Source: Pomphorhynchus laevis (lineage: Eukaryota; Acanthocephala; Palaeacanthocephala; Echinorhynchida; Pomphorhynchidae). From it: 64,000 nucleotides of DNA. The notes beneath the pieces are model-generated. The model saw only the letters and a program-made list of their open reading frames with translations, searched no databases and was not told the origin of the DNA. The stretch's first letter is position 1, and every line of letters begins with the position of its first letter. Positions 52,201-63,335 of this stretch are shown piece by piece. The stretch spans positions 1 through 64,000 of the forward strand of contig WNNJ02001841.1 of the NCBI GenBank assembly GCA_012934845.2, given 5' to 3'. The translations under genes were made by a program, and so were the position numbers.

Positions 52201-53458
52201 TATCGTCGTTCTTCCGCGTCTGGCTAAAAATGATTGCGTACATAATTCACGCGGAATGGTCTCACACTCCCTCTTGATAATATTTACAAAATTCATATTT
52301 AATAAATTCATATAAAAAGTGTCACTTTAAATTGTCCCTCTAAATATTTGTAAAATTATTTTTTATTTACATTTTTATGTTTTTCTAATGACAACTACTT
52401 TGTGTCGACAAATATACACGATCGGTTCAAAACTTTGAAAATCCGATGCACCTGAGATAAGTCGAATGAATAATTTAAGGCCCACTTAATTGTTATTCGG
52501 TTAATAACACGATAAACGGGCCTATAACTTACAATTGAATGCTAAATCATAATTAATTTATTAAATTTTAATACTCCGAGTTATAATTCGTCGACACTTT
52601 TTTTATCTATTTCACAATTACAACGATAATCTCGCAGAGCTATATTTATAGTCAATTCATATAACTTTAAATAAAAACTATTAAATTTAAATATCATAAT
52701 TTATTTTAGAAATAACTTATCTTGAAAATCGCTACTGAACTTGTATATAAGTAACTGAACATTTCGCTAATAAACTATTTAAATAATCGCAACTGAACTT
52801 GATATTGATTAGTTATCAATATCAAGATATCATTGAGCTAATCATTAAGCGTTTATTGAGCTAATCAAATTTTCACCTGAATTTGATTATCCCCAAGTTC
52901 CAAGAGTTCGAGGGATTTCAACTTGTCCAGGTTTTCCATCTTGGTTATGCGATTTTTAATAAGATAAAGTTCATTAAGCTGTGACAAATGCGATAGATTT
53001 TCTATTCTGCTTATCCGATTAAATGACAAATCAAGGAATCTAAATTGGAACATGACAATCTAAATGGCAAGCATTTTAAAGTTTATACTTAAGCTTGGTT
53101 AGAGTACAAAGGTTTTCAATCTTTACGATCTGGTTACCGTAAAGATCAAGATGTGTCAATGTGGATGACAATGACTCCAAGTTTTCGATTTTCTTCAGTA
53201 AGTTATTTCTTAGAATAAGATTCTTAAAAAAAAACATTTCATTTTTATTTACAAAACAAGTTACTTTGAGGTTTTTAAACTTTGTAAACTGTTCAATACG
53301 ACCAATACGACTATGACTCAAATCGGCTTCCTAGGTAAAATAACGACTAAAATGTAAAATTCGCAAACATATCGGCAAAGCATTACTTCAGCATTGACGT
53401 CCACGTAGACAACGTCGTCTTCGTCTTTGGTTTCATTAATATCAGGGACATTATTCAT
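43344..53458 (-). CDS. sds22: sds22 / PPP1R7, protein phosphatase-1 regulatory subunit (8 exons)
   Basis: Exons in order: 53458-53387, 53330-53265, 53222-53089, 53039-52877, 49912-49796, 47299-47195, 47147-47057 and 43540-43344. All have GT/AG borders and fitting phases, giving about 314 residues. The acidic N-terminus ([19 protein letters not shown]) precedes about eleven 22-residue SDS22-type leucine-rich repeats ([42 protein letters not shown]) and the family's C-terminal cap ([34 protein letters not shown]). sds22 binds PP1 catalytic subunit and controls its maturation and mitotic activity in the nucleus and cytosol. Introns 1-3 are 56, 42 and 49 bases and intron 6 is 47; the others reach 3.5 kb, and the last holds a PLE. 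No break is seen. Human PPP1R7 is 360 residues, with a longer N-terminus. Confidence 0.95.
43927..45240 (-). mobile_element. Penelope-like element, decayed, in sds22 intron 7
   Basis: Minus strand, same orientation as sds22. From right to left: [15 protein letters not shown] (about 45200), KIHKD followed by RPIV (about 44990), [14 protein letters not shown] (RT motif A, about 44860), [18 protein letters not shown] (motif B, about 44760), and a C-terminal region 44241-43927 with [20 protein letters not shown], the GIY-YIG endonuclease preceded by a cysteine pair. Several stops and frame changes separate these. It is the most complete PLE in the window: RT plus endonuclease are both recognisable. 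Confidence 0.8.
45241..47056. other. Rest of sds22 intron 7
   Basis: AT-rich with a long TA microsatellite; no other element recognised. Confidence 0.5.
46202..46288. repeat. (TA)n microsatellite, about 43 units
   Basis: Uninterrupted alternating AT for 87 bases. Confidence 0.98.
47300..49795. other. sds22 intron 5
   Basis: AT-rich. A 39-base tandem repeat lies at 48191-48285. No gene recognised. Confidence 0.5.
48191..48285 (+). repeat. 39-base tandem repeat, about 2.4 copies
   Basis: Unit contains CAAGATGACATTGCGAG and CTCCATATATTATC. The period of 39 keeps an open frame (repeat [13 protein letters not shown]) but there is no sign it is a gene. Confidence 0.85.
49913..51985. other. sds22 intron 4, right-hand DNA
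   Basis: AT-rich. 50655-50866 is an inverted copy of the dispersed repeat at 37930-38130. No gene. Confidence 0.5.
51986..52238. mobile_element. Fold-back with hammerhead motifs, third family member
   Basis: A 253-bp member of the fold-back family of 9707-10058, in sds22 intron 4. Its outer ends are inverted repeats (CGCAATCATTTTTAGCCAGA at left, complement at right). The right arm carries, on +, CTGATGA, stem II GTCAT/ATGAC and GAAA (about 52161-52186). The left arm carries the same on minus with a changed stem II and core. Confidence 0.8.
52375..53097. repeat. sds22 segment duplicated into LINE-C
   Basis: Source-side partner of 40063-40785. Its first 90 bases are LINE-C linker sequence, so a LINE-C fragment already sits in sds22 intron 4. 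Confidence 0.93.
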
Positions 53459-54910
53459 AATCTATAAAATTTGCCTTTTTAAAACTTTATGTCAAGCAAT
53501 TAATTTTCTTATGTAGACAAAAAGAATTATAATCTCAAAGTCAATGAAATCCTTTTATTTGAAATCAAAATTTGACTTTCTATCAACTTTAGAAAAAATT
53601 AATCAAATCCGGACTTTAATCTCTTTGCTAACTAAAATGATTGTTTATCAAATTTAACGATTTTACGAAAAAATTGCGTGCAGGAGATAAATTAGATAAA
53701 GAATTCTTAGATGATGGAATAGATATAAAATACAATATTGTAGATATAAAATATAATATAGATATAAATCATTTATATTTTGTGGGATGATTTTACAACT
53801 TGGGGAGCATTTTAAAATTAACGGATAATAGTTAGACGCTACAGTTTGATGAGAGAAGGATAAAAGCGACAAAAAAAACGACATTTTAGGTCGTCAATTC
53901 TCAAAATATAATAACATTTCAAATAGAGAATAAAAATTTAAATTTCCAGGCTAACGCCGAGCAAATATAATTTTAACTGTAATTGCAATAACAATATTAT
54001 CATGTACTATTAATTTTAATATTATAATATAATTTTAATATTTTAATTTGATCAATTACAGTTTTAATAAGCAAAATTGCAAGTCATTTATACTCAAATT
54101 TCAGTGAGGTTAATTATTTGAGAATAATCACGATGTTTGAGAATTATTCACGATGAATTATTTGAGAATTATTCGAGAATTATTCGATTATTTGAGAATA
54201 TTCACGATGTTTGAACATATTCACGGGCGTTTATAAATAATGTTCGTTCACACCAAAATTTATTGTTGAAAAAATTGCAAAAAGTACATATTGAATATTT
54301 AAATATATTATATTGAATATTATATTGAATATTTCAATATAATATCATGTTAAAACTAAATACTTTTAGCTTTTTAATGATTCAAGTAATAATGTCTTTA
54401 TATATTATTTATGCTTTTAAAATTTTTAATTCATAAGAATAACAACTTCATTTATTTGCAAAAATGTGTTTTATTGATCTTGATTAAAACAATAATATTT
54501 TATTAATAATATTTTATTTTATTTTTATTAATAATTAATTATTTAAGTTATTGATTAACAGCAATTAGTAAAAACTATTTTACTAATTATTAAAATGTCA
54601 AAATAAGATTAATAAATTAATAAAAAATTAAATTTTTGAAACATCAAAACAAAATTATTATTGAATTATTTAACAAAATAACAATTTTGCAATCTATTCG
54701 AACAAATATATCACACAAAAATTATTGAGTTTATAAAATAATTAAATTAAATAAATAATAAAAACTTTTATAAAAATTGTAATAAAACTTTTTTAAAAAA
54801 TAACGTCATAGAATAAATAGTATTTATGTAATTAATAATATTCAAACGATATATCATTTAAAAATACTAAATATATTATATAATGATATAATGATATATT
54901 GGTATTTTTA
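53459..54910. other. Upstream of sds22
   Basis: AT-rich. Around 54110-54240 there are degenerate repeats of ATTATTTGAGAAT and TTCACGATG words. The sds22 promoter should lie at the left end; no specific site is assigned. Confidence 0.4.
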
Positions 54911-55309
54911 TATAACAAAAATATTAACATATTAAATATGATGTAATATGTGATAATTATATATATTGTAATTACATATTTATATGTAATAATATGTAAA
55001 ATGCATAAATATTAATGATATAAATATTAAAATTCAATATAATATTACAATAAAATATATTAAATAAAATATATAAAAATATATAAAATATATTATAAAT
55101 ATATAAAATAATATATAAAATAATATATAAAATATATGATATACTGAAATGTATTTTATATATAACATAATATATTAATATTTTAAATGTAATGTAATAT
55201 GTTACCATTTTTACAATATTTTCATATTAAAATGATTTATTTTATTTTATTTGGAATATATCATTATGTTTCAATGATAAAATGAATTATATAATGATAG
55301 AATGATATA
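54911..55309. repeat. AT-rich flank X, copy 1
   Basis: About 400 bases repeated at 55748-56145 with few changes; the 370-nt hammerhead unit lies between the two copies. Confidence 0.9.
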
Positions 55310-55747
55310 CATGTGTACAGTGCTGCATCTAGGATTAAAGAATTCACACGAGGATAATTGATGAAGCCGACCAAATGATGATACACGCTCGTGTATGCAA
55401 TTATTCATTCTATTAACCTGGCAGATTCCGGTTTCCTGTCAAGAAGATTCAAAAGACAGATTGTCGGTTGTTTCCGGCAACTGTAGTGCTATCTCCGTCA
55501 TTTTGTTACAAAAGACGGAAACAACGTACAGTTTGCACAAATGGAAATGTTTTCCTTACAAACTGTATCGTTTGTTTTTACAGAAAGGCAGCAGAGGAAA
55601 ATTTCAGCAGATCATTAAAGGACCGAAACACGAAAGGTAGGCGTAGGCTCACTGCTGATGAGGTCCACCTACGCTGATTGTAGTGTACAGTGCTGCATCT
55701 AGGATTAAAGAATTCACACGAGGATAATTGATGAAGCCGACCAAATG
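55310..55747 (+). repeat. 370-nt hammerhead-like (retrozyme-like) unit, about 1.2 copies
   Basis: The sequence from GTGTA/CAGTG at 55313-55322 recurs at 55683-55692, and the following 65 bases (to CCGACCAAATGAT) are repeated too. One monomer is thus 370 nt between two potential hammerhead cleavage sites (after 55317 and after 55687). CTGATGA is at 55655-55661, with stem I CACTG (55650-55654) perfectly matching CAGTG (55688-55692). GCGTAGG (55641-55647) pairs with CCTACGC (55668-55674). The GAAA box reads GATT. Unit size and layout resemble metazoan retrozymes. No protein. Confidence 0.6.
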
Positions 55748-56145
55748 ATATAACAAAAATATTAACATATTAAATATGATGTAAAATGTGATAATTATAT
55801 ATATTGTAATTACATATTTATATGTAATAATATGTAAAATGCATAAATATTAATGATATAAATATTAAAATTCAATATAATATTACAATAAAATATATTA
55901 AATAAAATATATAAAAATATATAAAATATATTATAAATATATAAAATAATATATAAAATAATATATAAAATATATGATATACTGAAATGTATTTTATATA
56001 TAACATAATATATTAATATTTTAAATGTAATGTAATATGTTACCATTTTTACAATATTTTCATATTAAAATGATTTATTTCATTTTATTTGGAATATATG
56101 ATTATGTTTCAATGATAAAATGAATTATATAATGATAGAATGATA
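55748..56145. repeat. AT-rich flank X, copy 2
   Basis: Second copy of 54911-55309, offset about 837. Confidence 0.9.
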
Positions 56146-56330
56146 TATTGGTATTTTTTATTAGAACGATGTGGAATTTTTTATTTTTGTATTAGAATGA
56201 TATATATATAATTGAGATTGCATCAAAGATGCTTGATAACAACGGTCCAGGATTCCATTGTAATACGGCAATGTGTTTAAAGCTGCTGTCGGTAATTTAC
56301 CGGACTATACTCAACGATAAGCATACTATT

Positions 56331-56388
56331 CGCCACTACTAGACGTCAGAGATAACCGGCAGCGCTCATCAGTAGTATGAGCCATCTC
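56331..56388 (-). ncRNA. Hammerhead-like motif, separate family
   Basis: Minus strand: CTGATGA (56372-56366), stem I TACTA (56377-56373) against TAGTA (56341-56337), cleavage triplet GTC just before it, and an outer helix GAGAT/ATCTC (56388-56384 with 56353-56349). No clear GAAA. Same plan as the other families with different sequence. Confidence 0.4.
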
Positions 56389-56599
56389 GATAACGTTTCG
56401 GTTGCCTTCGAAAGTTTTACAGACAGCCGGTCATTAAAACTATATAATAGTTTTAGTATTATAACAATATTATAGTTACATATTTAATTGGTTCAAACCT
56501 TTTATAATATTCAATATTACAATTATATATTTAATATAATTTTAATATTTTTAATAATATATGTTATTACTAATATCAATTTACATTATAGTAATTTAT

Positions 56600-56700
56600 T
56601 TTTATAAATTTTCAGGAACAAAGAAATATGTTTAATTCCTAAAATTCCAATATTTTGATAGCGCCTGCTGTCATCTTCATGGAAATTACAAACAGTCTAT
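56600..56700 (-). repeat. PLE-like end remnant
   Basis: On minus: ATGAAGATGACAGCAGG, then ATCAAAATATTGGAATTTTA, resembling the PLE-like ends at 35390-35636. Confidence 0.45.
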
Positions 56701-58496
56701 TTAGCTTATACTTAATACAATATAAAAATTTATAATTGATCCAGATTAAATCAATAATATTTTATATTATTTTAATATTTCAAACCATACAAGTTTCACT
56801 AACGAACGCGCTGACTATATCAATAATTGTTACATTACACGCAAAATTAAGTAAAAATATTTAAATTATCATATAGTTTGTCGATATTACCGTAATTGTG
56901 ATCAAATAAAGACAGGTAAAATAGTTAATCTAACAAAGCATGTTAAAGCAGTTCATTCATATAAGATTTCAAGCGAATGAGCGAGAACCATCAATTATAT
57001 ATTTTTAAAATTCTGCTGACATAATTCAAGCTAAAATAAACGAATATTTTACTGATTCATTTATTACAAAATAAATTTTTAAGTAAAAAAATGTGCGCAT
57101 CAGAAGAGAAAGATCAAAAATGTAAGCAACAAATAATACTTTAACTTTAATTTACCATTTTATGAATTTGCTTGCTATTATCATTTTCCGTATTTTTTTA
57201 GCAAAAAGCAAAATGATTTGTGAATTGAGTTCTGAATTGATATATTAAACATGCGAACTACGTGACATTTTAGTGGTCACGGCAAACCATAATCTCAAAC
57301 ACCTTATCTTCCAGATACGAACATTAATATTTTATTTTTTGAAAAAAACTCGTTGATATTAAATGGCTAGCAGGTGTTAAGTACGATTTCGTATAAAAAT
57401 ACAAGTCGAATATGCATTAGAGATGTAAGATGTAACTGGAATGGGTGTTGCTCATTGCATTTTTGTAATCTCAATTTATTGCCATATTCAACTACAACGG
57501 AATTGAATACAAATCAAAATCAGTCTTACAACATTCAGTAAAACAAGCTGTATTTGTATTATAAATACTTTGATGGATACAATAACATCAAATCGCATTG
57601 AATTAAAGACAAAGGCGATGTATTAATTTTACGATCGCTTTAAAAGATTTCGTTTACAGTTTAATTTGAAATTAGAGAATTTTTAATTTTCTGTCAATTT
57701 TATAAATACATTAAAGTCAACTGAAAAGTATTACGAAAGAATTTCTATAAAAAAATTGCAAAAATATTAAATTGATATGCCAAACATTAAAGAATATAAA
57801 GTTAGTGAACACTCCTTAAACAAATGATTTTATTTATCTAATAGAAATTGATATTATTAGAATATAGTAAATTAATCATCTTTCAAAAATTACAAACTTT
57901 TTTAAATAGGTTTTTGATAAATATTTGTCAAAAGACTGTACACTGAAAAACTAGGCCAGCTGTGTCATTCAGTCATTATTTATCGTGGGCAAATAACCAG
58001 GAAACAAACGAAATCTGATCTTTAAAAAATAATTTTAAATGATTTCAAGTTATATCATTTGTCTAAAATCGCATTATATTATGATATATAATTTATATCG
58101 TTCAACCAATTGAAAAAAATCAATATTTATACAGTAATACGTTAAATATATGAGTAAATATTCGGTTCTGATAAAAACATAATTAATGTATAAGAGCCAT
58201 TTACGACGATTAAGATAAATTGCATGTAAAAGATGTTTTACGATGTAAAAGTTGTAAAACTTTTTACAGTGTAAAGGATGAATTATGTTAGAAAATATAA
58301 TGCTTTATAGCGTTTGTTTTTATTTTTTCAATTCTATGAGTAGAATTTCAAATTGTAAGAATAGATAAAGCGCTGCGTTTCTTAGAAGTGTGACAGAGTT
58401 CAGCTATCTCTAACTTTTCTTCTGTGTTGTGCTTCCATATATCTCGCAAATCGTTCATGTCTTATTTTCTTTGCATGCTTTGCCACGTAGTAATTT
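56701..58496. other. Downstream of the J-domain gene
   Basis: Apart from the repeat at 57321-58212, AT-rich DNA with no recognised gene. Confidence 0.45.
57321..58212. repeat. 893-bp duplication, copy 1
   Basis: Matches 60480-61373 (offset 3159) with few changes. One copy lies beyond the 3' end of the J-domain gene, the other in its first intron. Confidence 0.93.
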
Positions 58497-61400
58497 CTAA
58501 CAAAAATATAATTTATATTTTGAAGAATTCGAAAATACTAGCCTTATGTCTATTAGTATCAACACCAGAAGGCAACAACCGAACAAAAACCATGGTCTGT
58601 GGTGTAAGAGCGCATCCGGGTGGAATGCAGGTGGTCGTGATGAATAGATACCGTAGAAACTGGGACGTTCATAACGATATCGTTCATACGGCGATTTATA
58701 GCATGAACTTCTAAAGTTCCTCAAGATTTCTTCGTCGTAGAAAAATCTAAATTAATATATTTATATCGACATTGAACACTTTTTCATTTTCAAGTTAAAA
58801 ACTTAAAGAAAACTAATTTAATTTTAATATTAAATAAGTTAAATAAAATGCAGCCTTTGCTACTTTTAAAACGTTACATTTATTACGTTTCACGCTTCTT
58901 TTACAAAAGCGTGAAACGTAGGTATTGGATTAGTAACTGATGAGGTCAACTAATACTGAAATGTAACGAACTGCAGTTGGCGTATAGATATGACTAAAGT
59001 AGCGGGCCGAATAAAAATAGTCATCAAAATTTCAACGGTAACAATGACTGTATGATTATATAAACTTAAAATTAGGAAACAATACGTGAATGACTAGTTT
59101 GATAATAGTAATTAATTACATTTTAACTTAGACATATACATGTTTATGTATGTTCTAACAAAGGATAAATAATTAGGGAATACCGATGCTAAATGCTAAA
59201 AAAAACAAAAAAACTAAATGCTAACTACTAACTACTAACATGGTGTCAACATGTTAAAAGGTTTAAATAAACAAATCATAGGCTCTTAATTGGCAGTTAA
59301 TTAGAAATAATAAGTTTAAAATATTTAAATATAAAATGTTTAAATATTAAAATATTTAATTTGTTAGTACGAAATGTTCACGATAACTGAAATATAAAAA
59401 AATCCGTTTAAAAAGTTAAAAACTTAATAAATTTTATCTTTCAAAAAAGTCTTCTTAGATAATAGATTGTAATTATAATAAAATCAAGTTTTAAATATTT
59501 AAAATATTATATTTTTATTCGTATTTTATAGTCTTTTATTATAATATTTATTATTATTTTATCTTACCAAATATTATTTAAATATAATATTAATAAATAT
59601 ATATAAAATATATAATATATATTTTATATTATTAATAAATATAGTAATAATTTTTTTAATATTAAGAATCAAATATTAACTTATTAAGAATTAAAAACAC
59701 AAATAGAGCGATGGATTTTTATTTAATGAAATAAATTAATTAAATATTTCAAAACAATTAGTATTTCAATTGTAAATATATATAAATATAAGCATGCATA
59801 TAAAACAACGAAAAACCTGTTTCCGTAGTATGCGCTGCGATAATTAAAATTTGACGATTTAGTTTGCCACGTGCGAGGACGATTGCCACGAAACGTAGTG
59901 GACGACTTCTTTGTTTCTAACAGCAAATACTCCATAATTGTAATTATGTCAATTTCTTAGCAGTTAGCTTACCTCTATTAACATTCATTATGGACTCATC
60001 GGGAGCATCACATGGTTCATTCTGAAGAGAATGGTATGCGTTTTGAATTTGTATGAATTTATGATGAGCAGACAAGTTCCCCTTGTTGACATCCGGATGA
60101 TGCTATACAAGTTGCATTTGATTTTGGCTGTTTTAAAAGTGATAAATTATAATCAAAAAATTAAATCTGATAATTTGGAAAATAAACAAAAGCGGATATC
60201 TATTCTTAATTATGAATACTTTATAATTTATGTATTTCTGTTCATAATTAGCACTAATGCATTTACATAATATTTATATGAGCGACAGAAAAGACATTGT
60301 CGTTATTAAATAGTTGATTAAATCATTTCGTAAAGAACGTCTATCTAATTTTTACTATCTTTAATCTTAATCATTAAATTATGAGATTTAAAAGTCTATG
60401 AAGTTATATTAGCATCAAGATAAGGTTACAGGTATGGCTCAAATGGAGGAGCAATTACAATATACGGTTTTCATGTTAAACATTAATATTTTATTTTTTG
60501 AAAAAAACTCGTTGATATTAAATGGCTAGCAGGTGTTAAGTACGATTTCGTATAAAAATACAAGTCGAATATGCATTAGAGATGTAAGATGTAACTGGAA
60601 TGGGTGTTGCTCATTGCATTTTTGTAATCTCAATTTATTGCCATATTCAACTACAACGGAATTGAATACAAATCAAAATCAGTCTTACAACATTCAGTAA
60701 AACAAACGGTATTTGTATTATAAATACTTTGATGGATACAATAACATCAAATCGCATTGAATTAAAGACAAAGGCGATGTATTAATTTTACGATCGCTTA
60801 AAAAGATTTCGTTTACAGTTTAATTTAAAATTAGAGAATTTTTAATTTTCTGTCAATTTTATAAATACATTAAAGTCAACTGAAAAGTATTACGAAAGAA
60901 TTTCTATAAAAAAATTGCAAAAATATTAAATTGATATGCCAAACATTAAAGAATATAAAGTTAGTGAACACTCCTTAAACAAATGATTTTATTTATCTAA
61001 TAGAAATTGATATTATTAGAATATAGTAAATTAATCATCTTTCAAAAATTACAAACTCTTTTAAAAAAGGTTTTTGATAAATATTTGTCAAAAGACTGTA
61101 CACTGAAAAACTAGGCCAGCTGTGTCATTCAGTCATTATTTATCGTGGGCAAATAACCAGGAAACAAACGAAATCTGATCTTTAAAAAATAATTTTAAAT
61201 GATTTCAAGTTATATCATTTGTCTAAAATCGCATTATATTATGATATATAATTTATATCGTTAAATCAATTGAAAATAAAATCAATATTTATACAGTAAT
61301 ACGTTAAATATGTGAGTAAATATTCGGTTCCGATAAAAACATAATTAATGTATAAAAGCCTTTTACGACGTAAAAAGATGTATAACCTTTTAAAATCATT

Positions 61401-61688
61401 TAATCACTATCAAACATTCCAAACGTAAAGATAACAATTTTATTAATTTGCTTTTGTAATTTCCCATATCTTAAGAAAAACGCATCAATTCGTAAAAAAT
61501 AAAATTACCTTTTTTGATTGCTCTAGATATGCCTTTCTAATTTCTTTTTTACTTGCGCCCCGTTTGAGGCCAAGTATTTCATAATTGCTCTGGTTGCTAT
61601 GGGAAACAAAATAATAATTAGAGAAAATTAAATTGTCGATTTTAAGTTTATTTCGGCATGTGTCGAGAAAGCCGTAAACCGATTTCAT
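58497..61688 (-). CDS. J-domain (DnaJ/HSP40) membrane protein, DNAJC4-like (4 exons)
   Basis: Exons: 61688-61509, 60102-59973, 59916-59817 and 58746-58497, with phases 0, 1, 2 all matching and about 219 residues. The J domain runs across exons 1-2: NYEILGLKRGASKKEIRKAY, then HHPDVNKGN with the catalytic HPD, then KFIQIQNAYHSL. The last exon has one membrane span (PWFLFGCCLLVLILIDIRLV). J proteins stimulate HSP70 ATPase; a short J domain at the N-terminus with a single C-terminal span fits DNAJC4. The exon 3 donor (AG|GTTTTT) is weak. If it is not used, reading runs on to a stop at 59723 and gives a different hydrophobic tail. Intron 1 holds repeat 60480-61373, intron 3 a hammerhead-type unit. 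Confidence 0.82.
58907..59127 (+). repeat. Hammerhead-type unit of the ~378-nt family, isolated copy
   Basis: Near-identical to 62502-62720. Has CTGATGA (58937-58943), GAAA (58958-58961) and ATTAGT/ACTAAT pairing, but the cleavage-site U is replaced and stem I is poor, so it is probably dead. Confidence 0.8.
60480..61373. repeat. 893-bp duplication, copy 2 (intron 1 of J-domain gene)
   Basis: Partner of 57321-58212. Confidence 0.93.
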
Positions 61689-61762
61689 TATACCAAACGA
61701 AAATAATGTTACTAATTCAATGTTTCAAAATAACAAAATGAAAAAATGGCGCAAGCGTTTGT

Positions 61763-61933
61763 ATGCCGTGTTCAAGAGGTCTTCTTCGCAATAGTTATAA
61801 ACAGCTATGCAAAATAAATGAACAAACTGATAGTATTGATGACAGGACATATTACGAAAGATACTTCGACAACAATGGAATAACAATGACTGATAAACAA
61901 AAAAGGCATGGAGAGTATCATATTAGTAATTAG
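61763..61933 (+). CDS. Small ORF (56 residues) diverging from the J-domain gene
   Basis: Starts 75 bases from the J-domain start codon, on the opposite strand. The product begins MPCSRGLLRNSYKQLCKI and contains DDRTYYERYFDNNGITMTDK and KRHGEYH. I do not recognise the family. Composition looks protein-like rather than random AT. GTAATT at 61926 and a TTTCAG at 61950-61955 could form a 30-base intron extending the frame, but that is shorter than the other introns here. It may be a first exon or a complete small gene under a shared bidirectional promoter. Confidence 0.4.
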   Translation: MPCSRGLLRNSYKQLCKINEQTDSIDDRTYYERYFDNNGITMTDKQKRHGEYHISN

Positions 61934-62904
61934 CAAGGTTTTCATTGTATTTCAGAGGTGAAGAGAACAACTGAATATAAGTTAATCATGCTGCTGATGT
62001 GCTTGTTCGATTTGAATCAGAAATGATTTTAATTAAAAATGTCTTTCATTCAATTCAGTAGTCAATAGAGAAGACGAGTACAGGGTATCGTCATACAACA
62101 CGAAACGTGAAACGAGGGTATTGGGCCAATAGCTGATGAGGTCAAGTAACAGATCGGACCATTAGAGTTATAAAGGGCCAAATTAAAAGGTCCGATACAC
62201 CTTGCGTTTCGATCCTTTTAATGTTTGATGACGATCATTCGACTTGTCTGTTGAATTGATAACATACAGCGTATTATCCGCGTTGGTAGGGGAATATGCA
62301 ATCTTCAATTAGAAAATCAATAACAATCCTATATTTTTACTGTGAACTAATTTAGAGGAAAATTAAAAACGCTGATTTAATTTGAAATTAGAAATGATTT
62401 CAATTAAATTTGCAAATTGTATGATGAAAGTCTTTTATTAAATCTAATTGCCAATAAAAGCAGACGAGTCGAGTGATCGTCAGCCAACATTAAAAGAACA
62501 GAAGCGTAAAACGTAGGTATTGGATTAGTAACTGATGAGGTCAACTAATACTGAAATGTAACGAACTGCAGTTGGCGTATAGATATGACTAAAGTAGCGG
62601 GCCGAATAAAAATAGTCATCAAAATTTCAACGGTAACAATGACTGTATGATTATATAAACTTAAAATTAGGAAACAAAACGTGAATGACTAGTTTGATAA
62701 TAGTAATTAATTACATTTTAAATTGAAGGTAGCACTTTCTCCTACCATTGCTGATTTAATTTAAAATCATAAATAATTTAAATTAAATTTGCAAAATATG
62801 AGACAAAAGTATTTCATTAAATCTAATTGTTAATAAAAGCAGACGAGTCTAGTGATCATCAGCCAACATTAAAAGGACCGAAACTTGAAACGTAGGTATT
62901 GGAT

Positions 62905-62949
62905 CAGTAGCTGATGAGGTCACCTATACTGAAATGTAGCGTACTGCTG
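62905..62949 (+). ncRNA. Type I hammerhead ribozyme motif, best copy of the array
   Basis: Stem I CAGTAG (62905-62910) pairs over six positions with CTGCTG (62944-62949, one G-U). Core CTGATGA 62911-62917; short stem II GGT/ACT (62918-62920 with 62928-62930); GAAA 62931-62934; stem III A-T-G/C-G-T with loop TAG; cleavage triplet GTA ending at 62943. Every invariant core base is present. Weak points: stem II has only three pairs and begins with G-U. TAGGT (62893) and ACCTA (62922) could make the usual loop contact. Confidence 0.65.
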
Positions 62950-63164
62950 TTGGCTTATAGATAAGATCAAAGTGGAGTGCGGGATAAAAGATAGTCATCA
63001 AAATTTCAATAGTAACAATGGCTGCACAGGTATATCCAATTTAAATTAGGAAATAAACTATAGATGAATAGTTTGATAATAGTAAGCATCAAGAAAAATG
63101 ATTTCTATTATTAAGAAAAAGAATAAAAAATTAAAACGGTTGTAAATAGTTGACATTGATCCAT

Positions 63165-63335
63165 TTTTGATAAATAATTATTGAAGCTTGATCAAAAATG
63201 GAGGAAAGTTTGGATATTTCGCTAAATTCTGTTAGCATCTTCAGAAAATTACTATCATCTTTCTGAAGATGCTAACATAAGTTTTCGAAATATCAAAAAA
63301 TATCATCTTTTCTTTGATAATTTCTTCAATAATTC
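63165..63335. repeat. Inverted pair of PLE-like ends inside the array
   Basis: TTTCTGAAGATGCTAACA and TTCGAAATATC face their complements around ATTACTATCATC. Same CTGAAGA...CGAAAT design as 35390-35636. Confidence 0.6.

Noticed and set aside
54972-56046. Two identical long minus-strand open frames rich in Ile, Tyr and Phe
   Set aside because: Pure AT-rich sequence translated; they lie in the repeated flank X and have no protein-like features.
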